Shown: piece after piece, positions 33,635 through 41,554 of the stretch
How the letters are laid out: each line of letters begins with the position of its first letter
Position numbering within the stretch: the first letter of the stretch is position 1
NCBI GenBank assembly: GCA_044347745.1
Contig: JBIKUD010000008.1
Span: 1-64,000 of the forward strand
DNA length: 64,000 nt
Direction: 5' to 3'
Origin: JAIBBV01 sp044347745
Lineage (GTDB): Bacteria > Bdellovibrionota_C > UBA2361 > JAFLCA01
Notes under the pieces: generated by a model
Database searches by the model: none
What the model saw: the letters and a program-made list of their open reading frames with translations, nothing else
Told to the model about the DNA's origin: nothing
Program-made: the position numbers and the translations under genes

Positions 33635-35623
33635 ATGAGTTTGAACATCAAAAACTTAAGCAAGTTGGCTAATGCCGTCCGAGTGCTATCAATTGATGCC
33701 ATTGAAAAAGCAAATTCGGGACACCCTGGCTTGCCGCTCGGCGCTGCCGATTTCACCACTTTGCTTTGGGCAAACCACCTGCGTTTTAACCCCAAGAATC
33801 CCGGATGGATTGGCCGGGACCGCTTTATTTTGTCAGCCGGACACGGCTGTATGCTTTGGTATTCTTTGCTTCATTTGTTTGGTTATGACCTTGGCCTAAA
33901 TGACCTTAAAAGCTTTAGGCAATGGGAAAGCAGAACACCAGGACACCCTGAATTTGGAATGACCCCTGGTATTGAAACCACCACCGGGCCACTTGGGCAG
34001 GGGTTCGCAAATGGTGTGGGCATGGCACTGGCATCTAAAATGCTGGCTGAGCGTTATTCGCAAAGCTTGTTTGGTTCAAAGGTTTTTGCCGTTGTCAGTG
34101 ACGGAGATGTAATGGAAGGTGTCGCCAGCGAGGCGGCTTCATTGGCCGGACACTGGGGCCTCAATAATCTAATTTACCTATACGACGATAATCATATCTC
34201 GTTGGCCGGACATACCGATGTTTGTTTTACCGAGTCAGTACCTCAAAGACTTGAGGGCCAAGGTTGGTTTACTCAGTCGGTAAATGGGCATGATATCGCT
34301 GCGGTTGAAGCCTGCATTCAAAAGGCAAAGGCAGAAAAAAACAGGCCAAGTATTATTTGCTGCCGAACGACTTTGGGGTTTGGTAGTCCCAATAAAGCTA
34401 ATACCCATGACGTACATGGAGCTCCGTTGGGAGCCGAGGAACTGAAGCTCACCAAAAAAGCTTTGGGTTGGCCTGAGGATAGTCAGTTTTTAGTTCCCGA
34501 AGATGTGCAGGCTTATTGTAATGAGTTAATTGAAAGCAAAATTGCTGAGTACCAGAAATGGGAGAAAGAATTTGCAGCTTGGGAGAAAGCTGAAGGTGGA
34601 AAAGCGAAAGAGCTGAAGGCTCAAATTGCGCGAGAGTTACCAGCAACCTTAAAAGGTAGTTTGCTTGCAGCTTTTGCTGAGCCCAAAAAAGATGCTACCC
34701 GCAATCTTTCCCATAAAGCGATTCAAGTTATCGCCAAAGAAGTGCCTTGGTTTGTGGGCGGATCCGCTGATCTTGATCCTTCAACCAAGACCAACATCAA
34801 AGATGGCGGAGATGTACAAAAGCCAGCTTTTAGTGGCAAAAACATAAAGTTTGGTGTGCGTGAACATGCGATGGGGTCGATTGCAAATGCGTTTGCATAT
34901 ACCCGCGCATGGGTTCCCTATACTGCAACCTTCCTCGTTTTTGCCGACTACATGCGGCCGCCAATACGGCTTGCCGCCATTTCGCATTTACAATCACTCT
35001 TTATTTTTACTCATGATTCATTTTGGGTTGGCGAAGATGGGCCTACTCATGAACCAATTGAGCATGTCATGAGTTTGCGCGCGATTCCGCAGTTGTATGT
35101 GTTTAGACCAGCGGACGGAATTGAAGTTGCCATGTGTTATTACGAGGCGCTGAACCTTAAAGAACGTCCGAGCACCTTAATGTTTACTCGTCAAAATGTG
35201 GCCCCACTCGAAAGAGAGGCAAATTTCAACCCAGATATGATTGGGAAAGGGGCTTACATCGTAAGTGGCACGGACGTAGAAAGTTTGGTGCTTGTTGCCA
35301 CAGGTTCTGAAGTTGCCCTAGCTTGCGAAGCCAAGAAGCTGCTTGCTTCTAAGGGGATTAAGGCCAGAGTGGTTTCAATGCCCTGTATGGAGAAATTCTT
35401 TGAGCAGCCTCAGTCTTATCGCGAGGCGATTCTTCCCGCTGCTGCAAAGAAGGTTTCAATTGAAGCTGGAATTACTATGGGCTGGCATATAATAGTTGGC
35501 TCAGGCGGATTAACAATTGGCCTAGACCACTACGGAGCTTCGGCCCCTGGTGAACTATTGGCAGAAAAATTTGGTTTCACACCAGGTGCTGTTGCTCAGA
35601 AAATTGAAGCTTGGCTTAAATAG
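33635..35623 (+). CDS. tkt: Transketolase
   Basis: 662 residues, standard length. TPP-binding and active-site motifs: ANSGHPGLPLGAAD, GPLGQGFANGVGMA, GDGD-type Mg site VSDGDVMEGVASEA, FTHDSFWVGEDGPTHEPIEH and a C-terminal LVATGSEVALA. Transfers two-carbon units in the non-oxidative pentose phosphate pathway, linking it with rpiA found later in this window. AAGG ribosome-binding site. Preceded by a long non-coding leader and followed by a 240-bp Gly/Ser-codon-like low-complexity spacer. Confidence 0.95.
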   Translation: MSLNIKNLSKLANAVRVLSIDAIEKANSGHPGLPLGAADFTTLLWANHLRFNPKNPGWIGRDRFILSAGHGCMLWYSLLHLFGYDLGLNDLKSFRQWESRTPGHPEFGMTPGIETTTGPLGQGFANGVGMALASKMLAERYSQSLFGSKVFAVVSDGDVMEGVASEAASLAGHWGLNNLIYLYDDNHISLAGHTDVCFTESVPQRLEGQGWFTQSVNGHDIAAVEACIQKAKAEKNRPSIICCRTTLGFGSPNKANTHDVHGAPLGAEELKLTKKALGWPEDSQFLVPEDVQAYCNELIESKIAEYQKWEKEFAAWEKAEGGKAKELKAQIARELPATLKGSLLAAFAEPKKDATRNLSHKAIQVIAKEVPWFVGGSADLDPSTKTNIKDGGDVQKPAFSGKNIKFGVREHAMGSIANAFAYTRAWVPYTATFLVFADYMRPPIRLAAISHLQSLFIFTHDSFWVGEDGPTHEPIEHVMSLRAIPQLYVFRPADGIEVAMCYYEALNLKERPSTLMFTRQNVAPLEREANFNPDMIGKGAYIVSGTDVESLVLVATGSEVALACEAKKLLASKGIKARVVSMPCMEKFFEQPQSYREAILPAAAKKVSIEAGITMGWHIIVGSGGLTIGLDHYGASAPGELLAEKFGFTPGAVAQKIEAWLK

Positions 35624-35865
35624 TAGTGGTGGAAGCGCTGGTGCAGGATCAGGAGCCGGATCAGGTTCAGGATCTGGCGACGGGAAAACTGGCAAACTGT
35701 TCAACGGAAAGCAGTTGACTGCAAAACTCTGCAAGTGATTTTCTGATTCCCGAACCCGAAATCAGTATCTGGCGGCGGGATTACCAACAACTGTTGACCG
35801 TAAGCTATTGCTGCAACAAAATTTCAATTCGCCAAATTAATAGCACTGCTCTGTTCTCATTCGCA

Positions 35866-38175
35866 CTATTCAGCAACTAAAGTGTACGGATTTAGCCCAA
35901 CCGCAACTCTGGCGCAGGCAGCCGCTTGTTCAGCTTTACTCTGTAGAGTTGGCGCGACAGTAAGAGCATTTCTCTGGTCATCGCAGGAGCCTCCTTGCGG
36001 GCATGGTTCACGAAATCGACTTTGGAGCACACACGGCGAGCAGGCATGTAAAGCTTTGTTACAATCATTTGCTGGATTTGCGTCTAGGTCAGAATCGCAG
36101 GCGGCGCCCCCTCGATCGTTGTAAAAATTTACATAATTACTTACTGGACCGGGTTCGAGCATTGGGCAAATAAAGCCACCGGTATCAATAGCAAGCTGTG
36201 TAAATAGCCCTACAGGAGAGCCAAAGATCCACCCAGTATTTCCTGCGGTAAAATTGTTAAATGCTTGGTCCAGAGCAGCAGTGGGAGCTCCAGTATCATC
36301 GTAGCTTGCTGAACTTACGAACGCTTGTGTGCCTCCGCCCCCTTGGCCAGAGAAGCCAAGCGCGCGGGCTTGGTCGTAACTTAAATAGCAAGCTGGATTG
36401 TCGGTAGTAAATCCGGTGCCTGAAGTCCAGGTGCCGCAAGCGGGGTTGTTGCTTGAAATATTAAAATAATTGGGGCGAATGCCGCTGCCGTCTAGAATAG
36501 TGGTCAGCGAAATTTCTCTTTGTTGTAAAAGTGTTCTGATGCTTGGAATGCCAGGTCCAATATTATTAAAAAGGAGCTGTGCCTCAGCGCGCCGATAATA
36601 CGAAAAAGTTGGTGGGCTGCCCGCTGGTAAAATAGGCACATAACCAGTTCCCGTAGAATTGGAATACAAACTGGAGACCCCATCGGTAGCCAGAATAATT
36701 GACTTACTTGAAAGTGGGGGGCAAAAGTTTGTGAGCGTATTGGCTGCATCTAAGAGCGCCAAGACAATATTTGTATTTTGGCTGTTTGCCGAAGGAAACC
36801 AACCCTTATCAACAAAATTTGGGTGAATTTTAGGATGTGCAGGGTCCGGTACGTTTGCTCCAGCGCTAAACACTATCCGTCCAGCATTGTCCATGTTGGT
36901 AAGCTGGATAAGGTACCCTAAATCATTCGTAAGGCCGGTGCCGGGCTCTTTATCTCGAATGACATCGGAAAACATTACGACAACGCTGCTATCTGTGCCC
37001 GATTGGGTGGCCTGCATTCGTCTAAGACCAGCGTTAAAAGCTAACATATTGTTCGAAAACGGCTGGGGCCCTGTGTACGCTGGTGGTGCGTGGAATTTTT
37101 CAACCCACACAGGCACATTGGGCCCTCCTGGCGTCACAGGGGCTGATTCAAGTTCGTAGTCGTCTTGATAATGGCGAATATCAGGCGGGGTTCCCGTGCC
37201 ATAAGCGGAGGTTCTAAATTGCGGATAGTTGCACCATGCTATTCCCTCGGCGCTTAAATATGGATTGCTTAAATTAGGAGACTGGCAGTTGACTGGAAGG
37301 TTTGCCTGAGTAAGTGCATAAAAGCCAAAATTGTCTTTGTTCGGCCCACCTAAGCTTTCAGGTAAAGCCATTTGCGAGGGAGCGCAGCAGGCAGTCCCTA
37401 CGCAGGTGCTCGGAATCTGGTTACAAAACTCAACCGGAAGCCCCCCGGGGTTAGTAGGATCACAGCAGCTTGTTGGGTTTGCTGAATCATACTCGCAGGA
37501 GCTGGTGCTTATGTTAATGCAGGGGTTTGGTGGGGCAGCCCGATACGGCTTATGAGTTTCTACTTGAACTGAGATAGAAAGATCCATTACATAGGCCGCG
37601 CAGCGCGGCACAATAGCGGCAATTGCACTGGCGTTAATATTAAATCCATTTAGCCCAAAAAAGTTACCGAACGGAAAATCGATGGGATCATTTGGCTCGG
37701 TATTTACCGAGAGCTTAACTGCATTAATTGTGGTGCCTGGAGTGCTGCTTGGGTTTCCCTCAACAAAGCAGGGGTAAGCTCCGCCGCAAGGGTCAATTCC
37801 AACGGGTTGTGACTGATACCAAGTGCCATAAGCAGCTACGCCGCCGCTGCCAACTAAAGGACTATAGCCAATGTTTTGAATCGGATTTTGGGTGCCGGCT
37901 AACTTATTTGCCGCAAGTATTTCTCTTGCGCGATTAATGCCGTCAGCCACACGGGCATCATGCATACTCGAGGGGTTTGGGCTATTTACATAACCCTCTA
38001 GGGCTGCAAGGGCGGCCAAATTGGTAGCATCAAGTAATCTTGTTTTGCTTGAGCTTAAAATGCCAAGTCCAATTACTGCGCCGGTAAGAAGCACAATTGC
38101 GGTAATAAGCAGGGCGAGGAGTACCATAAAAACTCCCTGCTCTTTTTTATTTTTCAGAGGTTGCAAGTGCTTCAT
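35866..38175 (-). CDS. TadG-like pseudopilin with von Willebrand factor A domain
   Basis: 769 residues. N terminus: basic leader, then GVFMVLLALLITAIVLLTGA helix and an early ATNLAALAALEGY segment as in TadG. A vWA-like domain follows, with MIDAS DLSIS (198-202), an SSVVVMFSD segment and IILATDGVSS. It is unusually Cys-rich in two regions (about 215-265 and the last 70 residues, with CNKALHACSPC). TadG-type proteins are surface or pilus-tip adhesion factors with metal-dependent binding. First of three TadE/G-like genes; this one is the most 3' on the minus strand, 39 bp after the next. Confidence 0.8.
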   Translation of the reverse strand: MKHLQPLKNKKEQGVFMVLLALLITAIVLLTGAVIGLGILSSSKTRLLDATNLAALAALEGYVNSPNPSSMHDARVADGINRAREILAANKLAGTQNPIQNIGYSPLVGSGGVAAYGTWYQSQPVGIDPCGGAYPCFVEGNPSSTPGTTINAVKLSVNTEPNDPIDFPFGNFFGLNGFNINASAIAAIVPRCAAYVMDLSISVQVETHKPYRAAPPNPCINISTSSCEYDSANPTSCCDPTNPGGLPVEFCNQIPSTCVGTACCAPSQMALPESLGGPNKDNFGFYALTQANLPVNCQSPNLSNPYLSAEGIAWCNYPQFRTSAYGTGTPPDIRHYQDDYELESAPVTPGGPNVPVWVEKFHAPPAYTGPQPFSNNMLAFNAGLRRMQATQSGTDSSVVVMFSDVIRDKEPGTGLTNDLGYLIQLTNMDNAGRIVFSAGANVPDPAHPKIHPNFVDKGWFPSANSQNTNIVLALLDAANTLTNFCPPLSSKSIILATDGVSSLYSNSTGTGYVPILPAGSPPTFSYYRRAEAQLLFNNIGPGIPSIRTLLQQREISLTTILDGSGIRPNYFNISSNNPACGTWTSGTGFTTDNPACYLSYDQARALGFSGQGGGGTQAFVSSASYDDTGAPTAALDQAFNNFTAGNTGWIFGSPVGLFTQLAIDTGGFICPMLEPGPVSNYVNFYNDRGGAACDSDLDANPANDCNKALHACSPCVLQSRFREPCPQGGSCDDQRNALTVAPTLQSKAEQAAACARVAVGLNPYTLVAE

Positions 38176-38214
38176 AGCAAAACTCCATTAAAATTTCTTG
38201 GTACCCGCTGGGTA

Positions 38215-39786
38215 TCAAACTCCGGTGCACCCACAACCTAAATTACAGCAGCGGTTATTGGCATTGCATCCGCTAGTACAGTAGGCACCTTGCGGCCCGC
38301 TACATTGACTACAGGTTAAGGTAGCTGTCGGAGAGGGTGTGTGGGTTGGTGTGGGCGTTAAGGTGATGGTCGCAGTGGCAGTCATAGTCGGTGTTGGAGA
38401 CGGAGTGGTTGTGGCTGTAGCTGTTGCCGTTGCTGTTGCGGTTTGAGTTGGACTGCTTGTAGCGGTTGCAGTAGCTGTTTGCGTCGGAGTTGAAGTTGTT
38501 GTGGCCGTTTGAGTTGGAGTTCTCGTTGTTGTCGGAGTCCTTGTTGGTGTGCGTGTCGGCGTAACTGACGGTGTTAGGGTGACAGTCGGGGTTAAAGTCA
38601 CGGTTGGCGTTAACGTAATTGTTGGCGTCGGGGTTACAGTTCCTGTTGCCGTGCTTGTCGGTGTGCTCGTTGTGGTCGGAGTCTGAGTCGGTGTCGGCGT
38701 AATAGTTGGCGTCAGTGTGGACGTTGGCGTTGAAGTAACCGTTGGCGTAAGGGTGATAGTTGGGGTGAGAGTCACCGTAGGCGTCGGCGTTATTGTAGGA
38801 GTAAGAGTTGGCGTCGGCGTTATTGTTGGTGTGCTCGTTGGTGTTGTCGTTGGTGTACTGGTGCTCGTTGGAGTTTGAGTCGGCGTTGGCGTAATTGTGG
38901 GTGTATTCGTAATCGTCGGTGTCAGCGTTGGGGTGTTCGTTGTTGTTGCCGTGGCTGTTGGTGTTGTAGTGGGTGTTAGTGTTGGCGTTGGTGTAAGTGT
39001 AGGAGTTGGAGTTGGGCTTACTGTAGCCGTTGGTGCCACGCCGCCTAGACCAAATACTCTTGCTCTACGAAAAGCAACCTGAGCTGCAACAAGTCTAAAA
39101 TTTGGCACTAAAGGAGTGACTGGACTAAAGTCTACTTCTAAATGAACCACTAATGGATGCAAACCGAGCACATTCGCCCAGCTTTCTGTAGGTCCAGGCC
39201 AAAATTGGTTTGTGGTCGAATTTCGCGAAGGGTGCTCTAAAATCGAGTTATCACTCATGCGGCGCACTCTTTCGCCGGGACGCATAAACGCAGCATCTCT
39301 TAGATTTGAATTAGTAATGCCGCTGCCCGGAGCAACATACGTAAGGCCCGAGCAATATGGGTTAGAGCTGCAGGTATAATCTGGAGAAAAGTAATGATCG
39401 AAAGGGATTAGTCGAGCACCACTAGGCACATTTGAAGGTGATACTACCAGAGAAGCAGTTTGAAGCGCCCGCCCAAGCACGCCTGAATTCGGTACCCCGT
39501 TTGTGCCAAACACATCTGCGTGAAATTGGGCACATTTTTGGGTATTCGCGATTGTCGCCGTGCAAAATGTTTGATCAGTGGGAATTTCTGTTTCGCGTTT
39601 AGCTGCAAAATCAACTGCATCATGGGCAGCCCAATTCAGCACCACCCAAATGAGAAAATAGCGGGCTATGTCGATGGTGAAAAAAACGAAGAGTAGAAAA
39701 ATGGGCAGCGTGATGGCCGCCTCGATAAACGAGACCCCAGATTGACTGGGTACTCTAGAGCGAAAAGATGAACGCGGGCCCTGCAT
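38215..39786 (-). CDS. TadE-like pseudopilin with Thr/Pro mucin-like stalk and Cys cap
   Basis: 523 residues. Leader ends SQSG, then VSFIEAAITLPIFLLFVFF, the Tad pseudopilin signature with Glu at +5. A globular domain of about 200 residues with four Cys follows. Residues about 251-491 are almost only Thr, Pro, Ser, Val, Ile and Ala in repeats such as TPTPTLTPT and TATATAT. The last 32 residues hold nine Cys (CSQC, CNANNRCC, CGC). This is a long extended stalk with a disulfide-knotted tip. The Thr-rich stalk is an obvious substrate for O-glycosylation by the GT-C-type genes nearby. Confidence 0.8.
   Translation of the reverse strand: MQGPRSSFRSRVPSQSGVSFIEAAITLPIFLLFVFFTIDIARYFLIWVVLNWAAHDAVDFAAKRETEIPTDQTFCTATIANTQKCAQFHADVFGTNGVPNSGVLGRALQTASLVVSPSNVPSGARLIPFDHYFSPDYTCSSNPYCSGLTYVAPGSGITNSNLRDAAFMRPGERVRRMSDNSILEHPSRNSTTNQFWPGPTESWANVLGLHPLVVHLEVDFSPVTPLVPNFRLVAAQVAFRRARVFGLGGVAPTATVSPTPTPTLTPTPTLTPTTTPTATATTTNTPTLTPTITNTPTITPTPTQTPTSTSTPTTTPTSTPTITPTPTLTPTITPTPTVTLTPTITLTPTVTSTPTSTLTPTITPTPTQTPTTTSTPTSTATGTVTPTPTITLTPTVTLTPTVTLTPSVTPTRTPTRTPTTTRTPTQTATTTSTPTQTATATATSSPTQTATATATATATTTPSPTPTMTATATITLTPTPTHTPSPTATLTCSQCSGPQGAYCTSGCNANNRCCNLGCGCTGV
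38314..39036 (-). repeat. Coding low-complexity repeat of the Thr/Pro stalk
   Basis: About 720 bp with a short period, mostly 6, 12 or 18 bp. On the plus strand it is dominated by GTTGGNGT and GTNGGN words, each encoding PT or TPT on the minus strand. Degenerate at third positions, so not a recent slippage product, but copy number could vary by recombination. Confidence 0.8.
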
Positions 39787-39855
39787 AATTCTGTCGACTC
39801 AATCCGTAAGTACTCATACTAGGCAAGGGCCAGAATCCATTCAAGCTATAGCTTA

Positions 39856-39907
39856 CTTTTTAAATGACCAGCCATGGCCATTTAAAAAGCGCTCCAAACT
39901 CCATTGG
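39856..39907 (-). repeat. Partial repeat copy D: hairpin end only
   Basis: CTTTTTAAATGACCAGCC and GGCCATTTAAAAAG form a hairpin followed by CGCTCCAAACT, matching the orientation of copy B (GTGCTCCAAGCT after its hairpin). A GGGGCCCC palindrome follows at about 39906. Only the terminal hairpin and flank of the 175-bp element are recognisable. Sits between the two pseudopilin genes. Confidence 0.5.
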
Positions 39908-39953
39908 GGCCCCACTGCACCCCAACACCTTGCTTTGCCCCGAGCTCACCCTT

Positions 39954-40613
39954 TTATGGGCAGGTACTTGGCGTACAGCTACTATCTGTGCAGCATGCCC
40001 CGCCAACGCTAATCAGGGTTCCATTGCAATCGTATAAACATCCCGGATTTCCAAAGCGATTCAAAGAGCCTACTCCATTACCTGAGGTTGCAAGTATTGG
40101 AGCAACAACCTGTGTTTGGAAGTCGCCTGTCACAAGCTGAACAAGTGGAGGTACGTTCGCGTCCATGGTGACGGTAATAGATCTCGCCGGAGCTCCCGTA
40201 ACGTTATAAGAAGCGTCCATATCTGGAGGACCGCTCAATTTATGGTAGCGATTCATATTTCCGAGTTGGGTATTTCGATAGTTCATGTCATTGACGCCAA
40301 TTTGCCCTTGAGGCCAGCCGGCTCCCGCAATTGCCACTTCGTAAGCCATATTGTTTACCCAGCTTACTTGGGAATAGAGGCGACCAAGTTCCAGAATTCC
40401 AGAGAAGAAGATGAAGATAATAGGCAAGGTAAAAAGAAATTCTACAATGACACCGCCCTGGGCGTCTTTGCGCCAAGCTTGAGAAGAACAGTGTGATGCT
40501 AAATTCCACGCCATATTTGTATGCAGGGCCCAGTGAGCCCCTAACCTCTGTACCTTATATCTGGGGTTCAGCAAGAATTGATCCAATTCAAATTGCTCAA
40601 AAATCGATATCAT
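39954..40613 (-). CDS. TadE-like pseudopilin with Cys-rich end
   Basis: 219 residues from the first ATG; an ATG at 40514 gives 186 residues with a more usual leader length. The leader ends KDAQG, then GVIVEFLFTLPIIFIFFSG, a TadE motif. A domain with SITVTMDANVPPLVQLVTGDF follows, and a C-terminal Cys cluster (CLYDC, ACCTDSSC). First gene of the minus-strand block; minor component of the Tad pilus. Divergent from the glycosyltransferase gene at 40734. Confidence 0.75.
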   Translation of the reverse strand: MISIFEQFELDQFLLNPRYKVQRLGAHWALHTNMAWNLASHCSSQAWRKDAQGGVIVEFLFTLPIIFIFFSGILELGRLYSQVSWVNNMAYEVAIAGAGWPQGQIGVNDMNYRNTQLGNMNRYHKLSGPPDMDASYNVTGAPARSITVTMDANVPPLVQLVTGDFQTQVVAPILATSGNGVGSLNRFGNPGCLYDCNGTLISVGGACCTDSSCTPSTCP

Positions 40614-40733
40614 GTTGAACTAACTAAGTAAAATTTCTATTAGTCGCGGCAGACAAAAGGCGTTATGCTCAGCTTCTCAGAGTGCTCTGGCGTAACGCGC
40701 TGAATTTATTGTGTTTATTGGACTACGAATTTC

Positions 40734-41504
40734 ATGCAGAGCAGCAAAATGGCGGGGCCTGAACTAGTAATTGTAATGCCAGCCTATAACGAGGAAGGTT
40801 GTATCGAGCCCGTGGTATCTGGGTGGCTTAAGCAACTAGGGGCTATGGGGCTTAAGGGGCATTGCCTTCTCGTAGTTAACGACGGTTCCCGTGACCAAAC
40901 CGGCAAAATCTTGGATAGCTTGGCAGCAAAGCAGCCTCAGGGCTTAAAGGTTATTCATCAACCTAATGGTGGGCATGGTAGAGCCCTACGGCATGCTTAT
41001 GAGCAAGCACTGGCTCTTGAACCGAGCTGGGTTTTCCATGTTGATAGCGACGATCAGTTTATACCAGAAGATTTAAACAAACTTTGGCAGCAAAGGCACA
41101 CCTCAGATTTTATACTTGGGCTCCGAGCAGTGCGACACGATGCCCCGCATCGACTCGTTATAACCCGCATTATGAGGCTATTAAATTTTTTGGCTTTTGG
41201 TGTGTTTTTGAAAGATGCAAATGTGCCGTTTCGTTTGATTCGAGGATCGTACCTCAAATTGTTACTTGAAATTGTGCCTGCGACCGTATTTGCTCCAAAC
41301 ATTTTCCTCTCTGTGCTTGCTGCTCGTGATGGGCAGAATCTTGGTTTTTTACCGGTGCAACATCGTGAGCGAGAAACGGGAAAAGTATCTATCGTGCGCT
41401 GGGGACTGATAAAAGCTTGTATGCGTTGTGTCCGAGAGCTTATGGTTTTTCGGGTTCAGCTTGGATCAAATCTGGCAAAAATTCGGCGAGATCGTAAACC
41501 GTAA
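40734..41504 (+). CDS. GT2 family glycosyltransferase (dolichol/polyprenyl-phosphate sugar synthase type)
   Basis: 256 residues. MPAYNEEGCIEPVV, VVNDGSRD and HVDSDDQF (DxD near 104-106) form the GT-A catalytic core as in dolichyl-phosphate mannose or glucose synthases. No membrane helix, so membrane-associated from the cytoplasm. It would charge a polyprenyl phosphate with a sugar for periplasmic GT-C enzymes such as the neighbour 50 bp downstream. Confidence 0.8.
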   Translation: MQSSKMAGPELVIVMPAYNEEGCIEPVVSGWLKQLGAMGLKGHCLLVVNDGSRDQTGKILDSLAAKQPQGLKVIHQPNGGHGRALRHAYEQALALEPSWVFHVDSDDQFIPEDLNKLWQQRHTSDFILGLRAVRHDAPHRLVITRIMRLLNFLAFGVFLKDANVPFRLIRGSYLKLLLEIVPATVFAPNIFLSVLAARDGQNLGFLPVQHRERETGKVSIVRWGLIKACMRCVRELMVFRVQLGSNLAKIRRDRKP

Positions 41505-41554
41505 AGTGCCCAAGTTTTATTCACCAACTCGTGGGCCCTTTGGAGAATCTACCT

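Noticed and set aside
35624..35865. Gly/Ser-rich continuation of the transketolase frame
   Set aside because: The repeated GGATCAGG words are out of frame with transketolase, follow its stop and show no start or family.
38314..39036. Short-period repeat resembling a CRISPR or minisatellite array, with a Val/Gly-rich plus-strand ORF
   Set aside because: It is the coding Thr/Pro stalk of a TadE-like protein; no constant repeat and unique spacers exist, and the plus-strand frame is its mirror.
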